Notes: a model not told the origin generated them from the sequence alone. Shown: positions 1 to 9,509, counted from the first letter of the stretch. The stretch: DNA of 64,000 nucleotides from an uncultured Agrobacterium sp. (GCA_913777615.1 CAJYTK010000004.1:248001-312000), one strand, 5' to 3'. Numbers and translations: made by a program.

Positions 1-1108
1 CGCCGCCGGTCAACACTTTCGCGCCTTCCTTCTTGCCGATTTCCAGGTAGCCCATGATCTTGTCGAACTGTTCCTGAGACGCCTGCGCGCCGATCATGGT
101 GGAAGCGTTCAGCGGATCGTCCTGGCTGATTGCTTGTACGCGCTTCAGCGCCTTTTCCATGAAGCGGTCATAGATCGATTCATGCACAAGCGCGCGGGAT
201 GGGCATGTGCAGACCTCGCCCTGGTTCAGCGCGAACATGGCAAAGCCTTCGAGCGCCTTGTCGAGGAAGGCGTCATCCTCATTCATCACATCGGCAAAGA
301 ATACGTTCGGCGACTTGCCGCCAAGTTCCAGCGTGATGTTGGTGACGTTGTCTGCCGCATAACGCATGATCTCCTTGCCGACAGACGTCGAGCCAGTGAA
401 GGCGATCTTGGCGATGCGGTTGCTCTGCGCCAGCGGCTTGCCGGCTTCCGTGCCAAGGCCGTTGACGATATTGACCACGCCCGGCGGCAGCAGGTCTTCG
501 ATCAATTCCATGACGAGCAGGATCGAGGCGGGCGTCTGCTCTGCAGGCTTCAGCACCACGCAGTTGCCGGCGGCAAGCGCTGGCGCAAGCTTCCAGGCCG
601 CCATTAGGATTGGGAAGTTCCATGGAATGATCTGGCCGACGACTCCAAGCGGCTCATGAAAATGATAGGCGACCGTGTCGTTGTCGATCTGGCCGATCGA
701 GCCTTCCTGGGCACGGATACACCCTGCGAAATAACGGAAGTGATCAATGGTCAGCGGAATATCGGCATTGGTGGTCTCGCGCAGCGGCTTGCCGTTATCC
801 CAGGTTTCCGCCCGGGCGATAAGATCGAGATTGTCTTCGATCCGCTGGGCAATCTTCAAGAGAATGTTGGAGCGCTCCGTCACGCTGGTGCGACCCCAGG
901 CGGCACGCGCCTTATGCGCGGCATCGAGTGCGGCTTCAATGTCGCTTGCATCGGATCGCGGCACTTCGCAAATCTTCTGGCCGGTAACGGGGGAGATGTT
1001 GTCCATATAGCGCCCGGACTTCGGCTCCACCCATTTGCCGCCGACATAGTTGCCGTATTTCAGTTTGAACGGTGTCTCACCCGCTTTGTGCTGAACTTGG
1101 ATGTTCAT
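1..1108 (-). CDS. Aldehyde dehydrogenase, AcoD/ExaC type (3' end cut by window)
   Basis: NAD(P)-dependent aldehyde dehydrogenase, probably acting on acetaldehyde or other short aldehydes in the cytoplasm. The first 369 codons of a protein usually near 505 residues are present; the C-terminus lies outside the window. Visible motifs are IPWNFP, the cofactor loop FTGSTSVG, the LELGGKSP segment with the general-base Glu, and the active-site sequence [11 protein letters not shown] with the nucleophilic Cys at about residue 300. The GEVCTCPSR form is typical of the acetaldehyde dehydrogenase II group. The start is the ATG at 1108, preceded by AGGATG. A GAF/Fis regulator lies 159 bp upstream on the same strand and probably controls it. 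The exact substrate is not readable from sequence. Confidence 0.93.
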   Translation of the reverse strand, partial: MNIQVQHKAGETPFKLKYGNYVGGKWVEPKSGRYMDNISPVTGQKICEVPRSDASDIEAALDAAHKARAAWGRTSVTERSNILLKIAQRIEDNLDLIARAETWDNGKPLRETTNADIPLTIDHFRYFAGCIRAQEGSIGQIDNDTVAYHFHEPLGVVGQIIPWNFPILMAAWKLAPALAAGNCVVLKPAEQTPASILLVMELIEDLLPPGVVNIVNGLGTEAGKPLAQSNRIAKIAFTGSTSVGKEIMRYAADNVTNITLELGGKSPNVFFADVMNEDDAFLDKALEGFAMFALNQGEVCTCPSRALVHESIYDRFMEKALKRVQAISQDDPLNASTMIGAQASQEQFDKIMGYLEIGKKEGAKVLTGG

Positions 1109-1206
1109 GTTTTCATCCTCCCTGATGAACAACGATCGATGTGCGATCGCGTGAAGAGAGGTTGTGCCGACAATGGGGCAAATCAAAGGGGTCAGATCGC
1201 GTTCCG

Positions 1207-1234
1207 CACTGCACAGTGTGTCACATCTGCGACA
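1207..1234. promoter_or_regulatory. Two adjacent palindromes upstream of the aldehyde dehydrogenase gene
   Basis: CACTG-CA-CAGTG (1207-1218) is a perfect inverted repeat. It is followed directly by TGTCACATCTGCGACA (1219-1234), symmetric at 12 of 16 positions in the form TGTC.CA....TG.GACA. They lie about 100-125 bp upstream of the dehydrogenase start and between it and the regulator gene. This position suits an operator or upstream activator site for the neighbouring regulator. The function is inferred. Confidence 0.4.
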
Positions 1235-1267
1235 ACGCCCGCGCCAATCCGGCGCGGTTTGCCCGCT

Positions 1268-2227
1268 TCAGTGGACCGCGAGTTTCTTCATCTTTCGGTG
1301 CAGAGTGGCGCGGCTGATGCCGAGCAGTTCAGAGGCTTGCGTGACGTTGCCGTTGGTACGCGCCAGAACGCGCCGGAGTGCGGCGCGCTCGGCCTCCATG
1401 AGATCGCTTCCTTTGTCATGCCGCTCTTCCTTGAGAGCGTCGGACGCCGCAATCCCTTGTGCAATCCGCGCATCGTCTAGCCGAAGCGCAAGCCTGGCCG
1501 CACGGGTAGCGCCCAGAATAATATCGTCCTGATCGACGGCAAGCAGCGAAAGCATGGTGGAATGGGCGGAAGGCACCATCAAGATGCGCGCACCCGGAAA
1601 GGCGCGCCGGAAAAGATTGCCCTCGATGCGCTGTGCCGCATCGCGCACGGTCTGCGTCACCATCGAAAAAGTCAGTTCGTTGATATCGTCGCGGCAGGTG
1701 GAGATATCGAGTGCGCCCGTAACCTGCCCACGGTGATCGCGGATCGGTGCTGTCGTACAGGACAGGTTGATGTTGGAGCTGAAGAAGTGCTGGTCGCGAT
1801 AGACCACTGCAGGCCGCTCATCGGCAAGCGCTGTGCCGATACCGTTGGTGCCAACACTGGCCTCGCTCCACAGCGCGCCCGACCAAAGCCCCGCCTTGCG
1901 GAAATCCTCGTCATCGCCAGCGGCCCCCCGTCGTTCCAACGCCACACCCTTGGCATCGGTCAGAAGCAGGCAGCACCCTGCCCTTCCGACGGTCGAAAAG
2001 ATTCGATCGATCTCATCCGCACTCTCGGCCAGAAGGTCGAATGCCTCGTCGCGAGCCTTGCGAAACTCCGCTTCCGAGAGAAGGATCGGCTTGCGGTTTT
2101 CCTCCGGTGCCAGATGATGCATGGTCATGCACCGCCGCCATGACGCGACGATAGGAGAACTTGCGGCAGCGGATGAATGATTGGCGCTCTCATAGACATG
2201 AGTGGCATGTGCGGCGTCGTTCGACAT
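1268..2227 (-). CDS. GAF and Fis-type HTH transcriptional regulator (AcoR-like, no AAA+ domain)
   Basis: Predicted cytoplasmic activator of the neighbouring aldehyde dehydrogenase gene. Residues about 55-210 form a GAF-like sensor region (LLLTDAKGV, EASVGTNGIGTAL and SCTTAPIRDHRGQVTGALDIS are diagnostic of AcoR-type regulators). Residues about 275-315 form a Fis-type helix-turn-helix (RTNGNVTQASELLGISRATLHRKMKK). At 319 residues it is about half the length of classical AcoR, because the central sigma54-interacting AAA+ module (GAFTGA) is absent. It therefore cannot act as a conventional sigma54 activator. The Fis-like HTH suggests binding to the palindromes at 1207-1234. The start at 2227 is preceded by GGGAGGAG. 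Confidence 0.85.
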   Translation of the reverse strand: MSNDAAHATHVYESANHSSAAASSPIVASWRRCMTMHHLAPEENRKPILLSEAEFRKARDEAFDLLAESADEIDRIFSTVGRAGCCLLLTDAKGVALERRGAAGDDEDFRKAGLWSGALWSEASVGTNGIGTALADERPAVVYRDQHFFSSNINLSCTTAPIRDHRGQVTGALDISTCRDDINELTFSMVTQTVRDAAQRIEGNLFRRAFPGARILMVPSAHSTMLSLLAVDQDDIILGATRAARLALRLDDARIAQGIAASDALKEERHDKGSDLMEAERAALRRVLARTNGNVTQASELLGISRATLHRKMKKLAVH

Positions 2228-2360
2228 AGGCTCCTCCCAAAGCGTTCCTTATGGTGCGCCGGTTGAAGCAGTCTTTCAACAGTAAAATAGTCGCATGCGG
2301 GAGCACCGGACGGTGGCGACGCAGCCACATGCGCGTGATGGGGTCGCACGCGAACACGGC

Positions 2361-2389
2361 CTTGCCTTTGCGGCAACTTTATACTATAG
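2361..2389 (+). promoter_or_regulatory. Predicted housekeeping promoter of rplY
   Basis: CTTGCC (2361-2366), 17-bp spacer, CTATAG (2384-2389). This fits the alphaproteobacterial sigma70 consensus CTTGAC-N17-CTATAT at most positions. It would give a 5' UTR of about 115 nt before rplY. Confidence 0.6.
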
Positions 2390-2509
2390 CGCGCGCATCC
2401 GTGTAGACACCCTTGGAGGCAACGCGGTCGGGTTGGCGCAGGCGCCGCCCCAGTTCTCGTCAGGCTTTGCCTGTTTGAACTCTCCATATAACCTCGAAAA
2501 GGAAATGCC

Positions 2510-3154
2510 ATGAGCAAAGAAACTTATGAGCTCAAGGCCGAGGCGCGCGAACGAGTTGGTAAGGGGTCCTCTCGTGAACTTCGCCGCAACGGTTTGATTC
2601 CCGCTGTCATCTATGGTGACAAGCAGGCCCCGATTTCTATCGCGATTTCGACCAACGAAATCACCAAGCGCATCCACGGCGGCGGCTTCATGACGACGAT
2701 CGCAACGATCGACGTCGACGGCAAGAAGTACAAGGTTCTGCCGAAGGACTACCAGCTGGACCCGGTTCGTGACTTCACGATGCACGTGGACTTCCTGCGC
2801 GTTTCGGCAAACTCGAACGTCACTGTCGAAATCCCGGTTCACTTCATCAATGAAGACAAGTCCGAGATCAAGACCGGCGGCGTTCTGAACATCGTTCGCC
2901 ACACGATCGAAGCCAACGTTCCTGCGAACCAGATTCCGGATGCGATCACCGTCGACCTCGAAGGTCTGAAGATCGGTGACAGCGTTCATATCTCGCAGAT
3001 CAAGCTGCCGAAGGCCGTTACCCCGACGATCACCGATCGCGACTTCACCGTTGCAACGATCGTTCCGCCGGTTGTCGACCTTGTTGAAGACGACGCCGCT
3101 GCTGATGAAGCAGAAGCCGCAGACGCTGCGGAAGACGAAGACAAGTCCGAATAA
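2510..3154 (+). CDS. rplY: 50S ribosomal protein L25/general stress protein Ctc
   Basis: Binds 5S rRNA in the large ribosomal subunit. The 214-residue protein has the N-terminal L25 domain (about 1-95; motif [20 protein letters not shown]) and the C-terminal CTC/TL5 beta domain, followed by a very acidic tail rich in Glu, Ala and Asp. The length is normal for the long alphaproteobacterial form. The ATG at 2510 is preceded by AAAGGAAA. A consensus promoter lies upstream and a strong intrinsic terminator follows, so it looks monocistronic. In many alphaproteobacteria rplY is followed directly by pth and ychF. Here two extra genes (3458-6605) lie between rplY and pth. Confidence 0.97.
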   Translation: MSKETYELKAEARERVGKGSSRELRRNGLIPAVIYGDKQAPISIAISTNEITKRIHGGGFMTTIATIDVDGKKYKVLPKDYQLDPVRDFTMHVDFLRVSANSNVTVEIPVHFINEDKSEIKTGGVLNIVRHTIEANVPANQIPDAITVDLEGLKIGDSVHISQIKLPKAVTPTITDRDFTVATIVPPVVDLVEDDAAADEAEAADAAEDEDKSE

Positions 3155-3180
3155 AACCTCTCGGGTCGTTTCGAAAAAGA

Positions 3181-3211
3181 GCCCCGTATCGAAAGATGCG
3201 GGGCTTTTTTA
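3181..3211 (+). terminator. Intrinsic terminator of rplY
   Basis: GCCCCGTATC-GAAA-GATGCGGGGC (one G·U pair) followed by TTTTTT, 26 bp after the rplY stop. Confidence 0.85.
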
Positions 3212-3457
3212 TGCGCGCTTTGCCGCGCGGCGCGTGACCGCCAGATCGATTGCAGGCCTAGCCGTGCGCGCTGAATTCAACAAACGATTAAGCATCCTGT
3301 GAAAGGATACCTAAAATCTTTGGCTTTAGAACCGCTATTGGAACCAACCTTGGAAGATAGGTGAATGTGATCGCGCAGTCGCGGCTATCTCGGCGCAATG
3401 TATCGCCCGAGCTTGAAGCGGGATTAAAGGCGCTCTGTGGAGTCGTAGAGAGGGTAG
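3212..3457. other. Intergenic region between rplY and the GGDEF-EAL gene
   Basis: No gene is supported here. A short hairpin (GCATCC..GGATAC near 3291-3311) is visible, but no convincing promoter, and the short open frames lack ribosome binding sites. The region presumably carries the promoter of the downstream c-di-GMP gene. Confidence 0.4.
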
Positions 3458-5854
3458 ATGACCCATTCGGTGGAAAGGCGCTTTCTAGCAATCGTGTCCG
3501 GCGTCTTGCTGGCCATTGTCACACCGCTTTTTACGCTTCTGTTGTCTCTCTCCTATAGCGAGGCGACATCCAGCCAGGCAGACCGACTCGAAATTCTCAT
3601 CGTGGCCAATGCACAGGCGCTGGGGCGTCCACTCTGGGACCTGGACGACGACAGTATCAACCAGATCACCGGAAATCTGATCACAGATCCGGCAATCTAT
3701 ATGGTCCGCGTCAAGGATAGCTTCGGCCAGTTGGATGTCACCCAGACATCCAGCACCCCCCGCACCGGCAAAATCTCCTCCATGAGCCGGGATATTTTCT
3801 ACAAGAACCTGGACGGAGAAACGAAGGTCGGCACCATAAAGGTCTTCTTTCACAATATCAGTCTGTTCTCGTCTTTGAACGGGATCGCGCTTTCCTTTCT
3901 GTCGATCTTCGTTCTGGCGATATTGGCTGTTTTCGCCGCGGCAATCATCGGTAACCGGATGATGGTCATGCGCCCGCTCATGCGCCTTACGGCTGCGATC
4001 GAGGCGACGCGCCGACTGGGCTCCCGCCATCATGTCGATTGGCAATCAAGCGATGAAATGGGGCGGCTCGCCCAAAGCTTCAACGAGATGCAAACTCAGC
4101 TTGACCGCGAGGAACACGAAATCAAGCGGGCGCATCGGCGCACAGCGGAAATCTACAACCGCACGCCTGCCATGCTGTTCTCACTCGATCCGAACAACCG
4201 CATCGCAGCAGTCTCCGATTACTGGGTGAAGGCGACCGGCTACAGCCGTGAGGAAGCGTCTGGTTGCTGCTTCGAGGCGTTTCTCCATCCCGATGATCGC
4301 GAAAGCTTTCGCCAACGCCATCAAAACCGCGCTTCCGGCCAAGCGGATGATTCCGGCGCCGCCGAACTCACTGTCCGCTTCATCTGCGCCGACGGGCGGT
4401 CGATGGATGTGCTGATTTCCGAGAAAACATTGGAAACCAGCATCGAAGAGGCCAGCGCGGATATCTTGTGTGTCATGACGAATGTCACCGAACTTCGCCA
4501 GTCAGAACAGCGCAACGGCTTGCAGGCGATTTCCGATCATCTCACCGGACTGCTGAACCGTCAGGGCTTCGAGGCAATGTTGGATCAGAAAATTCTGACC
4601 GTCGATGCGACCGAGACCGAGCTTGCCTGCCTCTTCATCGACCTGGATCGTTTCAAGAACATCAACGACAATTTCGGCCATGCGGCGGGAGATAGTGTTC
4701 TCAAACAATTTGTCGAGCGTTTGAAAAGCGTCCTCCATCCCCAGGATTCGGCTTCAAGGCTCGGCGGCGACGAGTTCGCTCTTCTGCTGACCGGTAGCGA
4801 CGCAGAAGAGCGCGCCTTGAAGCTTTGCGACAAGATCGGCGCCATGTTCAATGAACCCTTCATGGTCAACGGCCAAGGCATTCGTCTGAGTGCCAGCATC
4901 GGTGTCGCCATGTATCCCGAGCATGCCAGCAGCGCCTCCGAACTTTTGCAGCGCTCCGACCTTGCCATGTATACCAGGAAGCGGGCCGGCAAGAATGGTG
5001 CGCAGGTTTTCGATGCCGCGATCATGAACGAGACGCGCCAGCGGGCGGAGATCGAACGGGAGATCGAGCAAGCCATCGAGGAAAACTTGCTCGAAGCCCA
5101 CTTCCAACCCATCCTCAACCTGACGACAGGCGCGACATGTGGCTTCGAGGCCTTGATGCGGCTTCATCATCCGCAAAAGGGTCTTCTTCCACCCGGCCCG
5201 ATCATTCGCGCCGCTGAGGACAATGGTAGCATCAAGCGTCTCGGCAATATAATTCTTGAACAGTCGATCAGGAACCTTGCCGAACTCTCTGAAGTTCCAG
5301 GACTCGAAAACGCCTATGTCGCCGTCAATTTCTCCGCGCAACAATTTGAAACCGGGCTACCCACTCGTATTGCCGGCTTGCTGCACCGTTACGGCGTTAT
5401 TCCAACAAGGCTTGTCCTGGAAATCACCGAAGCGGTTCTGATGCACGACGACCCGCAGGTCCGCGCAGTCCTCAACGCGCTGGGTCAGCTTGGGTGCCGC
5501 ATTGCGCTGGATGACTTCGGCACCGGATACTCGTCCCTGAGCTACCTCAACCGCTTCCCTGTCGACATCGTCAAGATCGATCAGTCTTTCACGCGCTCCA
5601 TCAGCGATGACGCGCAGGATATCAGCAAGAAGAGCCGCATGCTGGTCGAAGGTATCAGCGCGATTTCGCACAAGATGAACTGCCTGGTAATTGCCGAAGG
5701 GGTGGAAACCGAAGAGCAGATGAAGATGCTGCAGGAGATTGGCGTAGACTGTGGTCAGGGCTATCTGTTTTCCAGACCGAGCGCTATAGATGTCCTCGCA
5801 GAAAAATACCGGACGTTCGGAGAGATGAGCAAGAGACTGAGGTCCGCGACATAA
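3458..5854 (+). CDS. Membrane c-di-GMP enzyme with HAMP, PAS, GGDEF and EAL domains
   Basis: Bifunctional diguanylate cyclase/c-di-GMP phosphodiesterase candidate of the inner membrane, 798 residues. In order: transmembrane helix at about 9-30, a periplasmic domain to about 145, a second helix at about 147-168, HAMP at about 170-222, PAS at about 228-350, GGDEF (RLGGDEF, GGDEF at 436-440) and EAL (GFEAL, EAL at 564-566). The EAL domain retains EITEAVL, DDFGTGYSSL, KIDQSF and EGVET, so both catalytic sites look intact. A solute-binding protein gene starts 22 bp downstream, suggesting an operon in which that protein may deliver a ligand to the periplasmic domain. The net c-di-GMP effect cannot be predicted. 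Confidence 0.92.
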   Translation: MTHSVERRFLAIVSGVLLAIVTPLFTLLLSLSYSEATSSQADRLEILIVANAQALGRPLWDLDDDSINQITGNLITDPAIYMVRVKDSFGQLDVTQTSSTPRTGKISSMSRDIFYKNLDGETKVGTIKVFFHNISLFSSLNGIALSFLSIFVLAILAVFAAAIIGNRMMVMRPLMRLTAAIEATRRLGSRHHVDWQSSDEMGRLAQSFNEMQTQLDREEHEIKRAHRRTAEIYNRTPAMLFSLDPNNRIAAVSDYWVKATGYSREEASGCCFEAFLHPDDRESFRQRHQNRASGQADDSGAAELTVRFICADGRSMDVLISEKTLETSIEEASADILCVMTNVTELRQSEQRNGLQAISDHLTGLLNRQGFEAMLDQKILTVDATETELACLFIDLDRFKNINDNFGHAAGDSVLKQFVERLKSVLHPQDSASRLGGDEFALLLTGSDAEERALKLCDKIGAMFNEPFMVNGQGIRLSASIGVAMYPEHASSASELLQRSDLAMYTRKRAGKNGAQVFDAAIMNETRQRAEIEREIEQAIEENLLEAHFQPILNLTTGATCGFEALMRLHHPQKGLLPPGPIIRAAEDNGSIKRLGNIILEQSIRNLAELSEVPGLENAYVAVNFSAQQFETGLPTRIAGLLHRYGVIPTRLVLEITEAVLMHDDPQVRAVLNALGQLGCRIALDDFGTGYSSLSYLNRFPVDIVKIDQSFTRSISDDAQDISKKSRMLVEGISAISHKMNCLVIAEGVETEEQMKMLQEIGVDCGQGYLFSRPSAIDVLAEKYRTFGEMSKRLRSAT

Positions 5855-5876
5855 ACGCTGCGTGAGGGGGGGAGCA

Positions 5877-6605
5877 ATGTTACGACTTTGTCTTCTGTGG
5901 GCCGGATTGTCAGCCTGCCTGCTGGCGGCAACATCTGCCAAGGCGGAAAAATTGATCCTGTCGACGGAGTATTATCCGCCGTACAATGTGCGCGATGCAA
6001 ACGGTCAGCCAAGCGGTGTCTACTGGGATCAACTGAAGATCATTCTGGAGCGAACCGGCACGCAATATGAAGCGACCGTCATGCCCTGGGCACGCGCAAT
6101 GAAGCTGGCCGAAACCGCGCCGATGCATTGCGTGTTCGCTGCGGCCCGCACCGCAGAGCGTGAAAACCGCTTCAAATGGGTGTCGCCTATCCACACCGAT
6201 CGCAACGTTCTGGTCGCACGCAAAGACCACGTCTTGAAGATCGCGACACTGCAGGATGCAAAGGCCTATACGATCGGAACCCAGCGAAACGACTATACGG
6301 AAGCGCTGCTGCGCTCGATGAATTTTCCGCGCATCGATGTCAGCGCGGACTTCAACAACACGCTTTCAAAACTGATCGCTGGCCGGATCGACATGATGCC
6401 CATGTCTGAAAGCGCCCTTAAAAATCTTCCTCAGCATGAACTCACAGAGGTCATCACCTTTAGCAAACAAAGGCTTGGCATGGCCTGCAACAAAAGCGTG
6501 CCGGACAGTCTCATCGAAAGAATGCAGAAAGTGCTGGATGATCTGATTGCCGACGGCACCCAGCGGCGCATCTATGAGAAGTACGGTCTGGTCATCAGCG
6601 AGTAA
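5877..6605 (+). CDS. Periplasmic solute-binding protein, family 3 (no permease nearby)
   Basis: A 242-residue secreted binding protein of the SBP_bac_3 type. A signal peptide spans about residues 1-23 (LCLLWAGLSACLLAATSAKA). The mature part starts with the lobe-1 signature LILSTEYYPPYNVRDANG and ends with the typical RRIYEKYGL. I chose the ATG at 5877 because GAGGGGGGG lies just before it; a GTG at 5862 is also in frame. There is no ABC permease or ATPase around it. Instead it follows a GGDEF-EAL membrane protein by 22 bp, so it may be a ligand sensor for that protein rather than an importer subunit. The ligand is unknown; members of this fold often bind amino acids. Confidence 0.8.
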   Translation: MLRLCLLWAGLSACLLAATSAKAEKLILSTEYYPPYNVRDANGQPSGVYWDQLKIILERTGTQYEATVMPWARAMKLAETAPMHCVFAAARTAERENRFKWVSPIHTDRNVLVARKDHVLKIATLQDAKAYTIGTQRNDYTEALLRSMNFPRIDVSADFNNTLSKLIAGRIDMMPMSESALKNLPQHELTEVITFSKQRLGMACNKSVPDSLIERMQKVLDDLIADGTQRRIYEKYGLVISE

Positions 6606-6698
6606 GCGGACCGCTTTCGTTTCCTGCACAAAAAAGTTGACACTGGCTGCGTTTCGCGTTGGTGAGAAGACAACACTTGACTGAAACGGAATGCGTCC

Positions 6699-7415
6699 AT
6701 GATCATCATAGCCGGTCTCGGCAACCCAGGCAGCCAGTATGCCGGCAACCGCCATAATATCGGCTTCATGGCCGTCGACGCCCTGCAACGCCTGGCGTCG
6801 TTCACACCATGGTCGAAAAAGTTCAAGGCCGAAATCTCAGAGGGTGAGATCGCGGGTGAAAAAATCCTGCTGATGAAACCGCTGACATTCATGAACCTCT
6901 CGGGCGAAGCCGTTGGCGAAGCGATGCGCTTCTACAAACTGAAGCCCTCCGACGTTATTGCTATCCATGATGAGCTTGACCTGCCCGCCGGTCGCGCCCG
7001 CGTGAAGATCGGCGGCGGCCATGGTGGCCATAATGGCCTGAAATCACTCGATGCCCATTGCGGCAAGGACTATCGGCGCCTGCGCCTCGGCATCGGCCAC
7101 CCGGGTGACAAGGACCGTGTTCACGGTCATGTCCTTGGCGATTTTGCCAAGGCGGACAAGGCGTGGCTCGAGCCGCTGCTCGACGCGATCGCCGATAATG
7201 CCGCCATGCTGGTGAAGGGTGAAGACTCTCAGTTGATGAACAAGCTTGCGCTCGCAACAGGCGCCAAGTCAGACGCTGACAAGCCTGCAAAGACGGCGAA
7301 ACCGGCGGGCCAGTCGCACATCCATCAGGCCCGCAATCATGCGCAGCCGAAAAAGCTGCCGGAAACCGGGCCTATGGCAGAGATGCTCAAAAGGATGTTC
7401 GGCAATAAGGATTGA
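6699..7415 (+). CDS. pth: Peptidyl-tRNA hydrolase
   Basis: Releases tRNA from prematurely dissociated peptidyl-tRNA in the cytoplasm. The first 190 residues are the Pth domain: [18 protein letters not shown] with the conserved Asn and catalytic His, [19 protein letters not shown], and [12 protein letters not shown]. The 238-residue protein carries an extra C-terminal tail of about 50 residues, rich in Lys, Ala, His and Gln, which is common in rhizobial homologues. A putative EPS-type membrane protein and ychF follow on the same strand. The pth-ychF association is conserved widely. Confidence 0.97.
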   Translation: MIIIAGLGNPGSQYAGNRHNIGFMAVDALQRLASFTPWSKKFKAEISEGEIAGEKILLMKPLTFMNLSGEAVGEAMRFYKLKPSDVIAIHDELDLPAGRARVKIGGGHGGHNGLKSLDAHCGKDYRRLRLGIGHPGDKDRVHGHVLGDFAKADKAWLEPLLDAIADNAAMLVKGEDSQLMNKLALATGAKSDADKPAKTAKPAGQSHIHQARNHAQPKKLPETGPMAEMLKRMFGNKD

Positions 7416-7544
7416 GGCTTTCGAGCGCGTCAATAGAGGCTCAACGTCGGCGCGCGGTGACTTGAAACGACAAGCGCCGTCCCCATTTCATTCCCATGAC
7501 GCATAACGACCAATCCACCCTCTTTTTCTACGACGTGGCGATCC

Positions 7545-8171
7545 ATGGATAAGGAAGCGCCTCATAAAAGCATGGCAGCAGCCCTCAAGCATCTGCCCCA
7601 TGGGCTTCCCGAGCGCGTCTCGCTCGATGATCTGCTTGACCGCCTGGGCGACAAGGCGATCGCCTTCGTGCTCCTGGTCTTTGCCATTCCCGCTATCATA
7701 CCGACCCCGGGCATTCCGGCAGGAATGATTTTCGGGACAGCGCTTGCCATACTGTCGTTGCAGATCATCTTTCGGGCGCGAAGACTTGTGCTGCCGAGTG
7801 TCCTCGGCCGTCTCGCTGTCTCGCGCTCCATCATCGAACTGACGGCGGAAAAAGCAGCGCCCCGATTGGAAAAACTGGAGCGCCTGCTGAAGCCACGCGG
7901 TCATGTGCTGGCAAGATTTGCAGGGCAGACGCTGCTCGGCATCGTGATCTTCCTGATGGCCGTAATCATCGCTCTGCCCATTCCGTTCGGCAATATGCTG
8001 CCTGGCATTACCGTTCTGATCATCGCGTTGGCAATCGCTCAACGCGACGAGCTGGCGTTGCTTGGCGGCCTCCTGATGGCGGTGGTGTCGCTGCTTGCAA
8101 CACTCGCCATCGTCTATGGCGGGTGGGCGCTCATCTCCAGCTGGTTTGGCCTTGGTCAGCCCGCGGCATAA
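7545..8171 (+). CDS. ExoD-family membrane protein
   Basis: A 208-residue inner-membrane protein of the ExoD (exopolysaccharide synthesis) family. After a soluble N-terminus (PERVSLDDLLDRLGDKA, the family hallmark) there are hydrophobic segments at about 38-75, 128-155 and 160-200, with the conserved IPTPGIPAGMIFG and LPIPFGNMLPG loops. ExoD of Sinorhizobium affects exopolysaccharide production and alkali tolerance, but its biochemical role is unknown. It lies between pth and ychF on the same strand, about 130 and 110 bp away. Confidence 0.85.
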   Translation: MDKEAPHKSMAAALKHLPHGLPERVSLDDLLDRLGDKAIAFVLLVFAIPAIIPTPGIPAGMIFGTALAILSLQIIFRARRLVLPSVLGRLAVSRSIIELTAEKAAPRLEKLERLLKPRGHVLARFAGQTLLGIVIFLMAVIIALPIPFGNMLPGITVLIIALAIAQRDELALLGGLLMAVVSLLATLAIVYGGWALISSWFGLGQPAA

Positions 8172-8283
8172 CGGGCAAAGGGCGGAATTCTCGTCCTTTG
8201 CGGCAACAAGGCTTGACCTTGTCCCGCCGTTTCCGCAAAAGGCTGGCAATCGAATTTTCAAAAGTTAAAGACAGGTTCAAGCC

Positions 8284-9387
8284 ATGGGCTTCAAATGCGG
8301 TATCGTCGGCCTGCCGAATGTCGGCAAGTCCACACTCTTCAACGCGCTGACGAAAACGGCAGCAGCACAGGCAGCCAACTATCCCTTCTGCACCATCGAG
8401 CCGAATACCGGTGAAGTCGCGGTGCCGGACGCGCGCATGCGCGTTCTGGCCGATATCGCCGGTTCGAAAGAAATCATCCCGACACGCATCTCGTTTGTCG
8501 ATATCGCCGGTCTGGTTCGCGGCGCATCCAAGGGTGAAGGTCTCGGCAACAAGTTCCTTGCCAATATTCGTGAGGTGGACGCTGTCGTTCACGTGCTGCG
8601 TTGCTTCGAAGATGACGACATCACCCACGTCGAAGGCCGCATCAATCCGGTCGGCGACGCCGAGACCATCGAAACGGAACTGATGCTGGCCGACCTGGAG
8701 AGCCTCGAGCGCCGCGTCGAGCAAACGCGCAAGCGGGCAACCTCGAAGGACAAGGAATCGCTGGCACAGCTGCCTGTCATGGAAGCCGTCATCAAGCTCC
8801 TCAATGAAGGCAAGCCTGCCCGTCTTCTTCTAAAGACGCTGGCAGCAGACGAGATCGAAGTCCTCAAGGGCCTGAACCTCCTCACATCGCATCCGGTTCT
8901 CTACGTTTGCAACGTGGCGGAAGCCGATGCCGTGGATGGAAACGAGCACACCAAAGCTGTTGCCGAAATGGCAAAGGCGCAGGGTGCCGAATGCGTCATC
9001 ATCTCGGCTGCGATCGAATCTGAAGTTGCCCAGCTTCCAGAAGAAGAATCCAAGGAGTTCCTGTCGGCGCTCGGCCTGGAAGAGGCTGGTCTCGACCGCC
9101 TGATCCGCGCCGGGTACCATCTGCTTGATCTGATCACCTACTTCACGGTAGGCCCGAAGGAATGCCGCGCCTGGACCATCGTTCGCGGCACCAAGGCACC
9201 GCAGGCAGCGGGCGTCATCCATACGGATTTCGAACGTGGCTTCATTCGCGCCTTCACGATCGGCTACGACGACTACGTCGCCTACAAGGGTGAAGTGGGC
9301 GCCAAGGAAGCCGGCAAGGGCCGCGATGAAGGCAAGGAATATGTCGTTCAGGATGGCGATGTCATCCACTTCCGCTTCAACACCTGA
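8284..9387 (+). CDS. ychF: Redox-responsive ATPase YchF
   Basis: OBG-like P-loop NTPase that prefers ATP and binds ribosomes. The 367 residues show the G1 loop GLPNVGKST at about 8-16, the G3 region DIAGLVRGASKGEGLGN, a coiled-coil insertion at about 130-180 and the C-terminal TGS domain ending in DGDVIHFRFNT. The length is that of the family. The start ATG at 8284 follows AGGTTCAAGCC. It is downstream of pth as in many bacteria. Confidence 0.97.
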   Translation: MGFKCGIVGLPNVGKSTLFNALTKTAAAQAANYPFCTIEPNTGEVAVPDARMRVLADIAGSKEIIPTRISFVDIAGLVRGASKGEGLGNKFLANIREVDAVVHVLRCFEDDDITHVEGRINPVGDAETIETELMLADLESLERRVEQTRKRATSKDKESLAQLPVMEAVIKLLNEGKPARLLLKTLAADEIEVLKGLNLLTSHPVLYVCNVAEADAVDGNEHTKAVAEMAKAQGAECVIISAAIESEVAQLPEEESKEFLSALGLEEAGLDRLIRAGYHLLDLITYFTVGPKECRAWTIVRGTKAPQAAGVIHTDFERGFIRAFTIGYDDYVAYKGEVGAKEAGKGRDEGKEYVVQDGDVIHFRFNT

Positions 9388-9426
9388 TCGGTTTTTAGTA
9401 CGGCAGCTGCATGCCGGCAGTATTTG

Positions 9427-9452
9427 GACGGTGCCGACATGACTGCACCGTC
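9427..9452 (+). terminator. Hairpin downstream of ychF
   Basis: GACGGTGC / GCACCGTC perfect 8-bp stem with a 10-nt loop, 40 bp after the ychF stop. It is followed only by TCTTC, so termination would be weak or Rho-assisted. Confidence 0.45.
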
Positions 9453-9509
9453 TCTTCAAAAAGCAAATCTGCTCGCCTTCCCATGTGGGCCCTGTCCGAC
9501 GAAACAATC

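Noticed and set aside
3361-3558. Possible 65-residue gene upstream of the GGDEF-EAL gene
   Set aside because: No ribosome binding site and its 3' half overlaps the c-di-GMP gene.
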